A stretch of DNA of 14,276 nt from Dehalococcoidia bacterium (GTDB lineage Bacteria > Chloroflexota > Dehalococcoidia > Lucifugimonadales > Australimonadaceae): contig JAGWBE010000039.1 of the NCBI GenBank assembly GCA_021296055.1, forward strand, positions 11,888-26,163. Reading direction: 5' to 3'. Made by a program: the position numbers and the translations under genes. The notes under the pieces were generated by a model, which saw only the letters and a list, made by a program, of their open reading frames with translations, made no database searches and was not told where the DNA came from. Shown one piece after another: positions 1 through 6,140 of this stretch (position 1 is its first letter; each line of letters starts with the position of its first letter).

Positions 1-382
1 CGCTCGCCAGCGACACGCGCAGCGACCCGACATCCACTCCCATGCACGCCGGCTCGAAGGGGGCGAGGAAACGCAAGCCATCGGCGGTTACGCGCGACGC
101 CGCGCCCGCGCCGCCCGGATGCGCCTGGCCCGCCGCTATCTTGGCGAGCGCCAGCAAGAACAACTTGCCGGGGTAGCGCGTCTCGCGCCATGCCGCCTCC
201 CACGCCTCGTGAGCGTCGCGGTAGCGCCCCTCGTTGAAGAGGCGCGCGCCCTCCTCCAGGCCCGGCGGCGCGGTCAGCGCGGACGAATCGAACTCCTCCT
301 CGCGCAGATAGGCGAGCCACGCCTCGTCCAGAGCGGGGCGTCCGCCCGCGGCGTGCGTCTGCGGGGGCGCATCCGCGCCCAC
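1..382 (-). CDS. DUF309-family protein, C-terminus cut by window edge
   Basis: The last gene of the ccm operon runs off the left edge. The translated part has the DUF309 hallmark: a segment LFNEGRYRDAHEAWEAAWRE followed by a helix with LALAKIAAG and a His. This resembles the family's helical bundle with its conserved HE..WE core. The family's biochemical function is not established. Two starts are possible. GTG at 382 lies 4 nt after the ccmE stop codon; ATG at 421 would overlap ccmE by 35 bp. Neither has a clear Shine-Dalgarno sequence, and I prefer 382 because the extra residues look low-complexity. Its position directly behind ccmE suggests co-transcription, but a role in heme or cytochrome handling would be inference. 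The family call is from motif recognition only. Confidence 0.68.
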   Translation of the reverse strand, partial: MGADAPPQTHAAGGRPALDEAWLAYLREEEFDSSALTAPPGLEEGARLFNEGRYRDAHEAWEAAWRETRYPGKLFLLALAKIAAGQAHPGGAGAASRVTADGLRFLAPFEPACMGVDVGSLRVSLAS

Positions 383-386
383 GGCG

Positions 387-878
387 CTATGCGGGCGCGC
401 CGTAGTCCGGTGGCGGGTCATCGTCCAGCGACTGATACTTGGAGGGGCACTTCACTAAGACGCGCTCGGCGTCGAACACCCCGTCCGCCCGGTAGGCGCC
501 GCTGAGCACGATCTCCGAGTGGGGATTGAAGAAGAGGTCGGGCAGCGCCCCCTCGTAGGTCGCGTCGAGCTGCGCGCCGTTCTCCTCGAGCACGAAGACG
601 GCCACGGTGGAAGGTTCGCCGTCGGCGCCCGCCCGCGTGAACGTGTCGGGCAAGAGGCGGCCTTTGACCTGGAGCGACGCGGGCACGCCGTCGGGGCCGC
701 GCGCCACCACCTCGTCCACCGTCATGTAGTAGGCCGTGGCGCTCTGGAAGGCGACGAAGCCGAAGTAGCCGAAAGCCGCGGCGGCGAGCAGGCCGACGAC
801 TATCAACTTCGTGCGCGTGGTGAGGCCCGATGCCGCGCGCGCGCCTGCTACTGGCTGCTCTGCCGGGGTGTACTGCAC
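387..878 (-). CDS. ccmE: Cytochrome c maturation heme chaperone CcmE (Cys-type)
   Basis: CcmE is a membrane-anchored OB-fold heme chaperone that receives heme from CcmC with CcmD and passes it to the cytochrome c ligase. The 163-aa product has a short cytoplasmic tail, one membrane helix (about residues 24-45) and a periplasmic beta domain with the family segment VKGRLLPDTF. Near the C-terminus it reads VLVKCPSKYQ. The heme-attaching residue, His in the usual HxxxY motif, is therefore Cys144, with Tyr148 conserved (CxxxY); the TGC codon is at 447-449. Cys-type CcmE is known from archaea and some anaerobic bacteria. The start is GTG at 878, with no in-frame alternative upstream; a 48-bp gap separates it from ccmD. 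The acidic, proline-rich tail is typical. Confidence 0.93.
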   Translation of the reverse strand: MQYTPAEQPVAGARAASGLTTRTKLIVVGLLAAAAFGYFGFVAFQSATAYYMTVDEVVARGPDGVPASLQVKGRLLPDTFTRAGADGEPSTVAVFVLEENGAQLDATYEGALPDLFFNPHSEIVLSGAYRADGVFDAERVLVKCPSKYQSLDDDPPPDYGAPA

Positions 879-926
879 GCCGCTTGCGCGATGCCTCCGC
901 CCCTCGCTCGCGTGACGCGGGAGAGG

Positions 927-1199
927 CTAGGTCTGCGCCTCCTTCTCTCTGTCGGCCACGCGTTGGCGCACGTCGTCCAACTCGCGGCGCAGCGACTGGT
1001 CTCGCTTGCTGATGGAGAAGAGGTAGACGATGACGCCCACCCAGACGACGGCGAAGCCTGCGAACAGGTAGCCGAGGGTACCCTCGCCGGGGGCGCTCTC
1101 TTGGCCCAAAGGCGCGGCCAAGACGACCGCCCCCGCCGACAGCACGGCGCAGGCGAGCAGCGCCCCCAGCGCCGTCCGCAGGAGGGCGCGACCGATCAC
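927..1199 (-). CDS. ccmD: CcmD-like small membrane protein
   Basis: This is a 90-aa protein with an N-terminal hydrophobic stretch (residues 5-29, signal-like). A second helix (about 43-62, GYLFAGFAVVWVGVIVYLFS) is followed by a charged, probably coiled-coil tail (66-85). The second half matches the CcmD pattern: an aromatic-rich helix, then a basic/acidic cytoplasmic tail. CcmD helps release heme-loaded CcmE from CcmC. It is longer than most CcmD proteins because of the extra N-terminal hydrophobic segment, which resembles a signal peptide. The GTG start overlaps the ccmC stop in a GTGA tetranucleotide (1196-1199), so it is probably translationally coupled to ccmC. CcmD is too short and diverged to identify by motif alone, so the call rests on both pattern and position between ccmC and ccmE. 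Confidence 0.8.
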   Translation of the reverse strand: MIGRALLRTALGALLACAVLSAGAVVLAAPLGQESAPGEGTLGYLFAGFAVVWVGVIVYLFSISKRDQSLRRELDDVRQRVADREKEAQT

Positions 1200-1915
1200 G
1201 ATGTCTCCGACTGGAGCTCCTCGATGGCGGCTTGCGACTCACGCTGGGCGATGCGCTCGCGCACCATGTAGGCGAACAGCAGCGCGAAGACCAGCACGGA
1301 GAAGTAGAGGGTTACGCGCATCGCCGGCTCAAGAGCGCCTCCGGCCGCCAGCGGGCCTGTCACCATCCCGGGGTGCAGCGTCCGCCACCAGACCGCCGCC
1401 AGGTAGACGATGGGCACGTTGATGAAGCCCACCATGCCGACGATGGCGGCCCAGCGCGCTCCTTGGCGAGTGCTCGGCGCGTAGGCGCGCACCATCAGGT
1501 AGCCCATGTAGGTGACCCACAGGATGAAGGTGGTGGTCAGCTTCGGGTCCCACGTCCACCAGACGCCCCACACCGGCTTGGCCCAGATCATCCCGCCGAT
1601 TGCGCCGATGGACAGGAAGACGACGCCCGCCTCTGCGGCGGCGTAGGCGCGGTGGTCCCACTTGGCGTCCCCCTTGAAGAGGTAGGCGGCGCTGGCGATG
1701 AACACCATCAGGAAGGCGACGAAGCCCATCCAGAGCGGCGGCACGTGGATGTAGAAGATGCGCTGGACGACGCCCATCACCTGGTCGGTGGGCGTCCACA
1801 CGAAGATCATGTAGAGGTTGGCGACCCAGAGCGCCGCCATCAGCGCAAGGAACAGCGCCTTCCCCGCGCCCACTCCCGCCACCGGCAGCCGCGCCGCCGT
1901 CATTGCCTTCAGCAT
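1196..1915 (-). CDS. ccmC: Heme exporter/handling protein CcmC
   Basis: CcmC is an integral membrane protein that presents heme to CcmE. The 239-aa product has six hydrophobic segments and the tryptophan-rich heme-handling motif WGVWWTWDPK (residues 116-125). Two conserved histidines probably ligate heme: His57 (in YIHVPPLW) and His181 (in WWRTLHPGM). The ATG at 1915 is chosen because AAGGAGG lies at 1922-1928, six bases upstream. The same frame is open further upstream, but that overlaps ccmB. The 62-bp gap to ccmB contains a 6-bp inverted repeat (1948-1953 with 1962-1967) that could form a hairpin in the mRNA. The length is normal for CcmC, and ccmD follows with a 4-bp overlap. Confidence 0.96.
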   Translation of the reverse strand: MLKAMTAARLPVAGVGAGKALFLALMAALWVANLYMIFVWTPTDQVMGVVQRIFYIHVPPLWMGFVAFLMVFIASAAYLFKGDAKWDHRAYAAAEAGVVFLSIGAIGGMIWAKPVWGVWWTWDPKLTTTFILWVTYMGYLMVRAYAPSTRQGARWAAIVGMVGFINVPIVYLAAVWWRTLHPGMVTGPLAAGGALEPAMRVTLYFSVLVFALLFAYMVRERIAQRESQAAIEELQSETS

Positions 1916-1977
1916 CGCATGCCTCCTTGCTTTCGTGCCGAGGGAGCAGCCGACGGGCAAATCGGCTCGCCCCACGC

Positions 1978-2652
1978 TCAATCCTCCAGCACGTACTCGA
2001 ACACGAGCGATGATACACCAATCAGCAAGATGTCGTATACCGCGATGAGCTGCGCCCAACGCCCGTACTCGCTCCATCCCTCCCCGCCGAAGATCGCCGA
2101 CGTCCCCGCCACCGCCCCGATGACCAGCGGCAGCGCCACGGGCAGGAACAGCAACGGCAGCAGCGCCTCCCGCGCCCGCGTGTGCGCCGCAATGGCTGAG
2201 AAGAGCGTCCCCGCCGCCGCGTACCCCACCGTCGCCAGCGCCGCCAGCCCCACGAACTGCGCGTCCAGCACCGGCAGGTCGTACAGCGCGGCGAACACCG
2301 GCAGCATCAGCGCCTCCACCGCCAGCAGCAGCGTCAGCGTCCACAGCATCTTGCCCGCGTACAGCGCGTCGCGCCCCACCGGCGCGAGCAGCAGCCCGTC
2401 CAGCGTCCCGCGCTCCTTCTCCTGCGCGAACCCCCGGCTCAACCCCAGCATTCCCGCGAACAGGTACGCTACCCACACGATGCCCGGCCCCACCGCCGCC
2501 AACACGCGCGGGTTCGGGTCGAAGGCGAAGTTGAAGATGAACGCCGCGAGCATCGCGAACACCAGCACCGACGCCACCGCCTCGCGCGTCCGCGCCTCCC
2601 CGCGCAGGTCTTTGAGGTAGACAGCCCAAGCCGCGCGCAGATAGGCGCTCAC
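1978..2652 (-). CDS. ccmB: Heme ABC exporter permease CcmB
   Basis: CcmB is the membrane subunit of the CcmAB ABC complex, which powers release of heme-loaded CcmE from CcmC/CcmD. The 224-aa product has about six membrane segments. The conserved cytoplasmic motif FAQEKERGTLDGLLLAPV lies at residues 75-92, and a start segment typical of the family (WAVYLKDLRGEARTREA) precedes the first helix. The GTG at 2652 gives the usual family length and overlaps the ccmA stop codon as GTGA, indicating translational coupling. The frame stays open further upstream inside ccmA, but that extension has ccmA-antiframe composition and should be ignored. Confidence 0.95.
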   Translation of the reverse strand: MSAYLRAAWAVYLKDLRGEARTREAVASVLVFAMLAAFIFNFAFDPNPRVLAAVGPGIVWVAYLFAGMLGLSRGFAQEKERGTLDGLLLAPVGRDALYAGKMLWTLTLLLAVEALMLPVFAALYDLPVLDAQFVGLAALATVGYAAAGTLFSAIAAHTRAREALLPLLFLPVALPLVIGAVAGTSAIFGGEGWSEYGRWAQLIAVYDILLIGVSSLVFEYVLED

Positions 2653-3368
2653 GCCGCCCCCTCCTCCCGCGCGCCGAGCAGCGCCCGCACCTGCTCCCCC
2701 GTCGCCGCGTCCAACTCCGCGTCCAACGCGGCTTGCCCGTCCACCAGCGCCAGCGCCCAGTCGGCGAGCGCCAGGCCGCGGTCGATGGCGTGCGTCGCCA
2801 GCACGACGCACGCGCCGCCCGTCGCCGCGCCGCGCACGACGCGCTCCAACAGCGCCGCGCCTCCCTCGTCGAGGCCCGTGTCCGGCTCGTCCAGCAGCAG
2901 CACGGCGGGGCGGTGCAGGAGTGTCCGCGCGATGCCGAGCCGCCGCTGCATCCCGTTGGACAGGGCGCTCACGCGCAGGTCGGCTTGACGCGTCAGGCCG
3001 ACCTCGTCCAGCAATTCGGCGGCGCGGCGCGCGCTATCGGGCACGCCGTACAGCCGCGCGTAGAAGGCGAGGTTCTCACGCGCGGTCAGGTCGGCGTAGA
3101 GCAGATTGTGGTGGCCCAGGTAGCCGAGCGCGCCCCGCATCGCCGCCCCCTGCCGCCGCGCATCGTATCCCGCCACGCTGATCTCGCCCTCGTCCGGGCG
3201 CGTCAGACCGGCCAGCGCCCTCAGCAGCGTGCTCTTGCCCGCGCCGTTGGGGCCGAACAGGGCGACGGCGCATCCCCATGGCGCGCGCAGGCTCACGTCG
3301 CGCAGCGCGGCGGTGCGGCCGAACCACTTTGTCAGCCCCTGTGCGTCGATGGCGTGAGGATTGGTCAC
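2649..3368 (-). CDS. ccmA: Heme ABC exporter ATP-binding protein CcmA
   Basis: This is the ATPase subunit of CcmAB, 239 aa. Walker A is GPNGAGKST (residues 39-47). The Q-loop region reads LGYLGHHNLLYADLTARENL, with His where most ABC ATPases have Gln. The signature is LSNGM (136-140) rather than LSGGQ. Walker B is VLLLDEP (Asp160, Glu161), and the switch histidine is His193 in ATHAIDRG. Pairing with ccmB fixes the identity, since the ATPase alone could be assigned to other exporters. The start is GTG at 3368; the frame is open upstream across the divergent gene, but nothing there resembles CcmA. No strong ribosome binding site is visible. It is the first gene of the operon, 66 bp from the divergent molybdoenzyme gene. 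Confidence 0.92.
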   Translation of the reverse strand: MTNPHAIDAQGLTKWFGRTAALRDVSLRAPWGCAVALFGPNGAGKSTLLRALAGLTRPDEGEISVAGYDARRQGAAMRGALGYLGHHNLLYADLTARENLAFYARLYGVPDSARRAAELLDEVGLTRQADLRVSALSNGMQRRLGIARTLLHRPAVLLLDEPDTGLDEGGAALLERVVRGAATGGACVVLATHAIDRGLALADWALALVDGQAALDAELDAATGEQVRALLGAREEGAA

Positions 3369-3397
3369 TTGCTCGCAGCCCCCGGCGGGGCGGGCGA

Positions 3398-3403
3398 ATG
3401 ATA
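3398..3403 (-). promoter_or_regulatory. Possible -10 box for the ccm operon
   Basis: On the minus strand TATCAT (5 of 6 to TATAAT) lies 29 bp before the ccmA GTG. This would give a leader of roughly 20 nt. No convincing -35 element is visible at standard spacing, so this is a weak call. Confidence 0.3.
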
Positions 3404-3434
3404 GTCTAGCCCCATCGCCCCAAGGAGGCGCGGC

Positions 3435-4061
3435 ATGGACCTGATGCGCAAGGCGTTGAACCTCACGAACCCCTCGCTCGCCAACTCCGGCGCCAACGCG
3501 GCCCGGGTTCCACCCCACCAGATCGTCACGGACAAGTTCCCCGTTATGACCATCGGCGGCGTGCCCGACGTGCCGCTCGACGTCTGGCGCCTGCGCCTCG
3601 TAGGCCTCGTGGAGCGGGAGGCGGAGTTGGACTGGGAGGCGCTGAACGCCCTGCCGCAAGCGCAGGAGACGCGCGACTTCCACTGCGTAACGCAGTGGAG
3701 CAAGTTCGACGTGGAGTGGGGAGGCGTGCGCGCCTCCGACGTGTTCGGCGTCTGCTCCCCCAAGCCAGAGGCGACCCACGTGATGCTCCACTGCTACGAC
3801 GGCTACACCACCAACGTCGACTTGGAGCGCTTACAGGCGGACGACGTGCTGTTCGCCCACACCCTTGCGGGCGCGCCCCTAGATCGAGACCACGGCGGCC
3901 CGGTGCGCCTCGTCGTCCCTAGCGTCTACGGCTGGAAGAGCGCCAAGTGGGTCGGCGCGGTCGAATTCATGGCGGGCGACCGCCCCGGCTTCTGGGAGCA
4001 GCGCGGCTACCACATGCGCGGCGACTACTGGAAAGAAGAGCGGTTCGGCTCCCCGTTCTAG
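3435..4061 (+). CDS. Sulfite-oxidase-like molybdopterin oxidoreductase, cytoplasmic
   Basis: This is a 208-aa protein of the sulfite oxidase/YedY (MsrP) molybdenum-cofactor fold. The motif TRDFHCVTQWSKFDVEW (residues 79-95) carries Cys84, the expected thiolate ligand of molybdenum. HGGPVRLVVPSVYGWKSAKW near residues 153-172 is the other strongly conserved family segment. There is no twin-arginine signal and no membrane helix, so unlike MsrP it should be cytoplasmic, as in the small stand-alone members of this family. Their substrate is unknown. AAGGAGG at 3422-3428 sits 6 nt before the ATG and decides the start. It is transcribed alone, divergently from ccmA. Confidence 0.9.
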   Translation: MDLMRKALNLTNPSLANSGANAARVPPHQIVTDKFPVMTIGGVPDVPLDVWRLRLVGLVEREAELDWEALNALPQAQETRDFHCVTQWSKFDVEWGGVRASDVFGVCSPKPEATHVMLHCYDGYTTNVDLERLQADDVLFAHTLAGAPLDRDHGGPVRLVVPSVYGWKSAKWVGAVEFMAGDRPGFWEQRGYHMRGDYWKEERFGSPF

Positions 4062-4114
4062 CGGCGCTACAATCGCCCCGCTGCGCGGAGGAGTGCATGC
4101 GGCGCATCCCCGTT

Positions 4115-4142
4115 GCAGGGGCGACCAGCCAACCGTCCCTAC
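4115..4142. repeat. Imperfect inverted repeat (hairpin)
   Basis: Nine-base arms GCAGGGGCG and CGTCCCTAC pair with one mismatch and one wobble around a 10-base loop rich in CCAGCC. It lies about 50 bp after the molybdoenzyme stop. It has the look of a dispersed intergenic repeat, but no second copy is in the window. Confidence 0.5.
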
Positions 4143-4195
4143 CCTCCCAACATTCGCGCGAAAAGAGACCTTTGCATAATCCCCGACCTCTTCGC

Positions 4196-4285
4196 GCAGG
4201 GAGCGCCGAGAGGCGGCCAGCCCCTCGGCTGGGGGCGTGGGGGTACCCCCCCCCAGGAACTTTTTTTATCTCTTTGGGGTGGGGG
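4196..4285 (+). repeat. Structured intergenic repeat, copy 1
   Basis: The first 39 bases match copy 2 (starting 4345) at 37 positions; the rest is similar with small indels. It contains a 6-bp hairpin, CCAGCC (4217-4222) with GGCTGG (4227-4232). Next come a GGGGGTACCCCC palindrome (4239-4250), CCAGG, and a run of seven T (4261-4267). The CTGG end of the first hairpin (4229-4232) can alternatively pair with CCAG at 4253-4256. The order hairpin then T-run on the plus strand resembles an intrinsic terminator, with a few bases between stem and T-run. Confidence 0.75.
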
Positions 4286-4344
4286 CGGGAAGACAGAGTA
4301 GTTACGCAAAGTTCCCCGAAAGCGGGAATCTCGTCTCGATTCAT

Positions 4345-4430
4345 GCAGGGAGCGCCGAGGGGCGGCCAGCCCTTCGGCTGGGGCGAGGGGTACTCCCCAC
4401 CAGGAATTTTTTATCTCTTCGGGATGGGGG
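4345..4430 (+). repeat. Structured intergenic repeat, copy 2
   Basis: This copy starts 149 bp downstream of copy 1 in the same orientation. It has the same parts: hairpin CCAGCC (4366-4371) with GGCTGG (4376-4381); an inner stem GGGG (4387-4390) with CCCC (4395-4398); an outer CTGG (4378-4381) that can pair with CCAG (4400-4403); then six T (4407-4412). Differences between the copies fall mainly in the inner stem, and each copy still pairs there. Confidence 0.75.
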
Positions 4431-4443
4431 ATAGGTACACAAC

Positions 4444-4458
4444 GCGCCCCTAGGGCGC
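4444..4458. terminator. Short stem-loop after the LLM oxidoreductase gene
   Basis: GCGCCC and GGGCGC form a 6-bp stem with a 3-base loop. It begins 10 bp beyond the stop codon of the minus-strand oxidoreductase gene. No U-run follows, so its role as a terminator of the cof operon is only suggested by position. Confidence 0.35.
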
Positions 4459-4468
4459 AGCCCGTGCC

Positions 4469-5446
4469 CTAACCCGCGCGGAAGAGCGGCAGCACGTCAC
4501 GCACGAACCGCTCGAACTGCGTCCGCTGGTCCCACGCCGCGAACCGCACGATCAGGTGTTGCGCGCCAGCGTCCGCGTAGGCGCGCATCCGCGCCGCCAC
4601 CTCGGCTGCGCCGCCCCATGGCCCCCAACGGTCTCCCCAATGCCGCACGCCGTAGTAAGCGATCAGGAAGTCGTCCGCGCCCGCCAACGCGGCGTTCGGG
4701 TCGTCGTCGATATGGACGGTCATATAGAAGACGCGCTCCATCGCCGAGGCGTCCCTGCCCTCCTCGGCGGCTAGCATCATCACGCGGCGGGAGGCCTCCG
4801 CGAATTCATCCGGGCCGTCCGTGATGCCGATGATGCCGTCGGCATAGCGCGCCGCGCGCCTGTACTGCGCCTCCGAGCCGGTGCGGTGATGGACGGCCAG
4901 CAGCAGCGGCACGCCCCCCGGCTGTACGGGCTTAGGGTAGAGCGTAACGCCCTCCAAACGGAAGTGGCGGCCCGCGAACGAAACGTCGTCCTCCGTCCAT
5001 AGGCGCTTCATGACCTGCACCGTCTCGGTCAGACGCGACGCGCGCGTGGCCGGCTCGACGCCCGCCGCCGTCCAATCCTGCGCCTGCTCCGCCGTGAACG
5101 CGCCGCCGACGCCCGCGCCGATGGTCAACCGCCCGCGCGAGAGCACGTCCACCGTGGCCAGGCTATGCGCCAGCGGCGCCGGGTGGCGGATGGCGGGGAG
5201 CATCACGGCGGTTCCCAGTCCGATGCGCGTGGTGCGCGCCGCAATCGCGGCCAACGCCGCCACCGGCTCAAGGCGCGGCTTGGACACCAGGCTGTCGCCC
5301 ACCCACACCGAGTCGAGCTCCTCCGCTTCCGCGCGCTCGGCCAACTCGAGGAAGATGCCCGCGTCCGCAGGGCGGCCCTCGCGCTGCGCCCGCATCACCA
5401 ATCCGCGCGTCGCCAAGAGCACGCCCACCTTGGTCGCGTCACTCAT
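4469..5446 (-). CDS. LLM-class (luciferase-like) F420/flavin-dependent oxidoreductase
   Basis: This is a 325-aa TIM-barrel protein of the bacterial luciferase-like superfamily. Recognisable segments are LDSVWVGDSL (residues 44-53), RIGLGTAVMLPAIRHP (74-89) and LATVDVLSRGRLTIGAGVGG (96-115). These are the usual core strands and phosphate-binding loop of F420- or FMN-dependent monooxygenases and reductases. It is the last gene of the cof operon. Its ATG lies inside the end of cofC (8-bp overlap, ATGAGTGA), with GGAGG at 5456-5460 upstream. That linkage favours F420 over FMN as cofactor, but the sequence alone cannot decide, and the substrate is unknown. The start at 5446 was chosen for the ribosome binding site and the family N-terminus. 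Confidence 0.9.
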   Translation of the reverse strand: MSDATKVGVLLATRGLVMRAQREGRPADAGIFLELAERAEAEELDSVWVGDSLVSKPRLEPVAALAAIAARTTRIGLGTAVMLPAIRHPAPLAHSLATVDVLSRGRLTIGAGVGGAFTAEQAQDWTAAGVEPATRASRLTETVQVMKRLWTEDDVSFAGRHFRLEGVTLYPKPVQPGGVPLLLAVHHRTGSEAQYRRAARYADGIIGITDGPDEFAEASRRVMMLAAEEGRDASAMERVFYMTVHIDDDPNAALAGADDFLIAYYGVRHWGDRWGPWGGAAEVAARMRAYADAGAQHLIVRFAAWDQRTQFERFVRDVLPLFRAG

Positions 5447-6140
5447 CGCCGTCCGCCTCCCATGGGGCGCACTGTGGATGCGCCGCGCGCCAAAGCTGCA
5501 CGCGCCGCGTCCACGCCGCAGCCGCCTCCCGGAAACCGGGCACGGCGCCAACCGCGTACGCCAGGTCCGCCGCCGTGTCCAGGTCGAACGCCAACCCCGC
5601 CGCCGTCGCCTGCGCTAGCGGCGCGCCCGCCGCCGCCGCCGCCGCTTGGTGGCGGCTGAAGGAGCGCTCGCCGAAGCCGGGCGGAAAGCGCGCGTCCCGG
5701 GGCCACAGCAGGGCGTTGGTGCCACCGTCCGCTATAGCCATAACGCCTACGGGCCGCGTCAGGCCGCCGCTGGCCTCCACGATGGCGCGAAGGTCGGCTG
5801 CGGAGGCCATAGGCAGGTCGCCCGCTATCACCAGCGCCGCCCTTGCGCCCTCCCTCCACGCGCGCATCATCGCCAGCGCAAGCGACGAGTTCAGGTCATG
5901 CCCCTGCTCCGGCGCCCACTCCCCACCCGCCTCCAACGCCACCTCCTCGACGAGAGCGTCCCCTCCCACCACGCGGCAAGCGGGAGCGCCGAACGCCTCG
6001 GCGGCGGCGCGGACGACGCGGTCGAGCATGGAGAGGGCGACGCCCTGCCGCGTCATGTCGTCCACCTCGGGCGCAAGCCGCATCTTGGCCGACGCGAGCG
6101 GCTTCATCGGCACGAGCACGCTCAAACCTTCGGCGCTCAC
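5439..6140 (-). CDS. cofC: Phospholactate/phosphoenolpyruvate guanylyltransferase CofC (FbiD)
   Basis: CofC activates 2-phospho-L-lactate, or phosphoenolpyruvate in many bacteria (FbiD), with GTP. The product is the activated donor that CofD joins to Fo. The 233-aa product has the nucleotidyltransferase start VLVPMKPLASAKMRLA (residues 8-23), the metal-site motif AGDLP (106-110), DGGTNALL (138-145), FGERSFSRH (156-164) and a late FDLDTAADL (185-193). All are characteristic of the family. The GTG start overlaps the cofD stop as GTGA (6137-6140), and the end overlaps the oxidoreductase gene by 8 bp. The actual three-carbon substrate cannot be read from the sequence. Confidence 0.93.
   Translation of the reverse strand: MSAEGLSVLVPMKPLASAKMRLAPEVDDMTRQGVALSMLDRVVRAAAEAFGAPACRVVGGDALVEEVALEAGGEWAPEQGHDLNSSLALAMMRAWREGARAALVIAGDLPMASAADLRAIVEASGGLTRPVGVMAIADGGTNALLWPRDARFPPGFGERSFSRHQAAAAAAGAPLAQATAAGLAFDLDTAADLAYAVGAVPGFREAAAAWTRRVQLWRAAHPQCAPWEADGDE

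Larger units (their letters stand above)
4062..4468. other. 407-bp gene-poor interval rich in hairpins and repeats
   Basis: This interval lies between two convergent genes. In order it holds: a TACAAT -10-like box (4068-4073) and a GGAGGAG sequence (4087-4093) before an ATG at 4097; an imperfect hairpin at 4115-4142; two direct copies of a structured repeat (4196-4285 and 4345-4430); and a 6-bp stem-loop (4444-4458) beside the stop codon of the oxidoreductase gene. The frame from 4097 is open to 4453, but it reads through the hairpins and repeats and resembles no protein I recognise. I therefore treat the interval as non-coding. Confidence 0.7.

Noticed and set aside
1232..2620. A 462-codon plus-strand open frame
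   Set aside because: Antisense to ccmC and ccmB; low-complexity composition, no recognisable domain.
4196..4430. CRISPR array or a known riboswitch
   Set aside because: Only two diverged ~90-bp copies, with no short regular repeats and spacers. The structure does not match a riboswitch class I know, and it lies between convergent genes, not in a 5' leader.
4097..4453. A 118-codon plus-strand frame over the repeat region, with a good ribosome binding site
   Set aside because: Not listed as a gene because it reads through hairpins and repeat copies and resembles no protein. It is retained as a finding about possible transcription.
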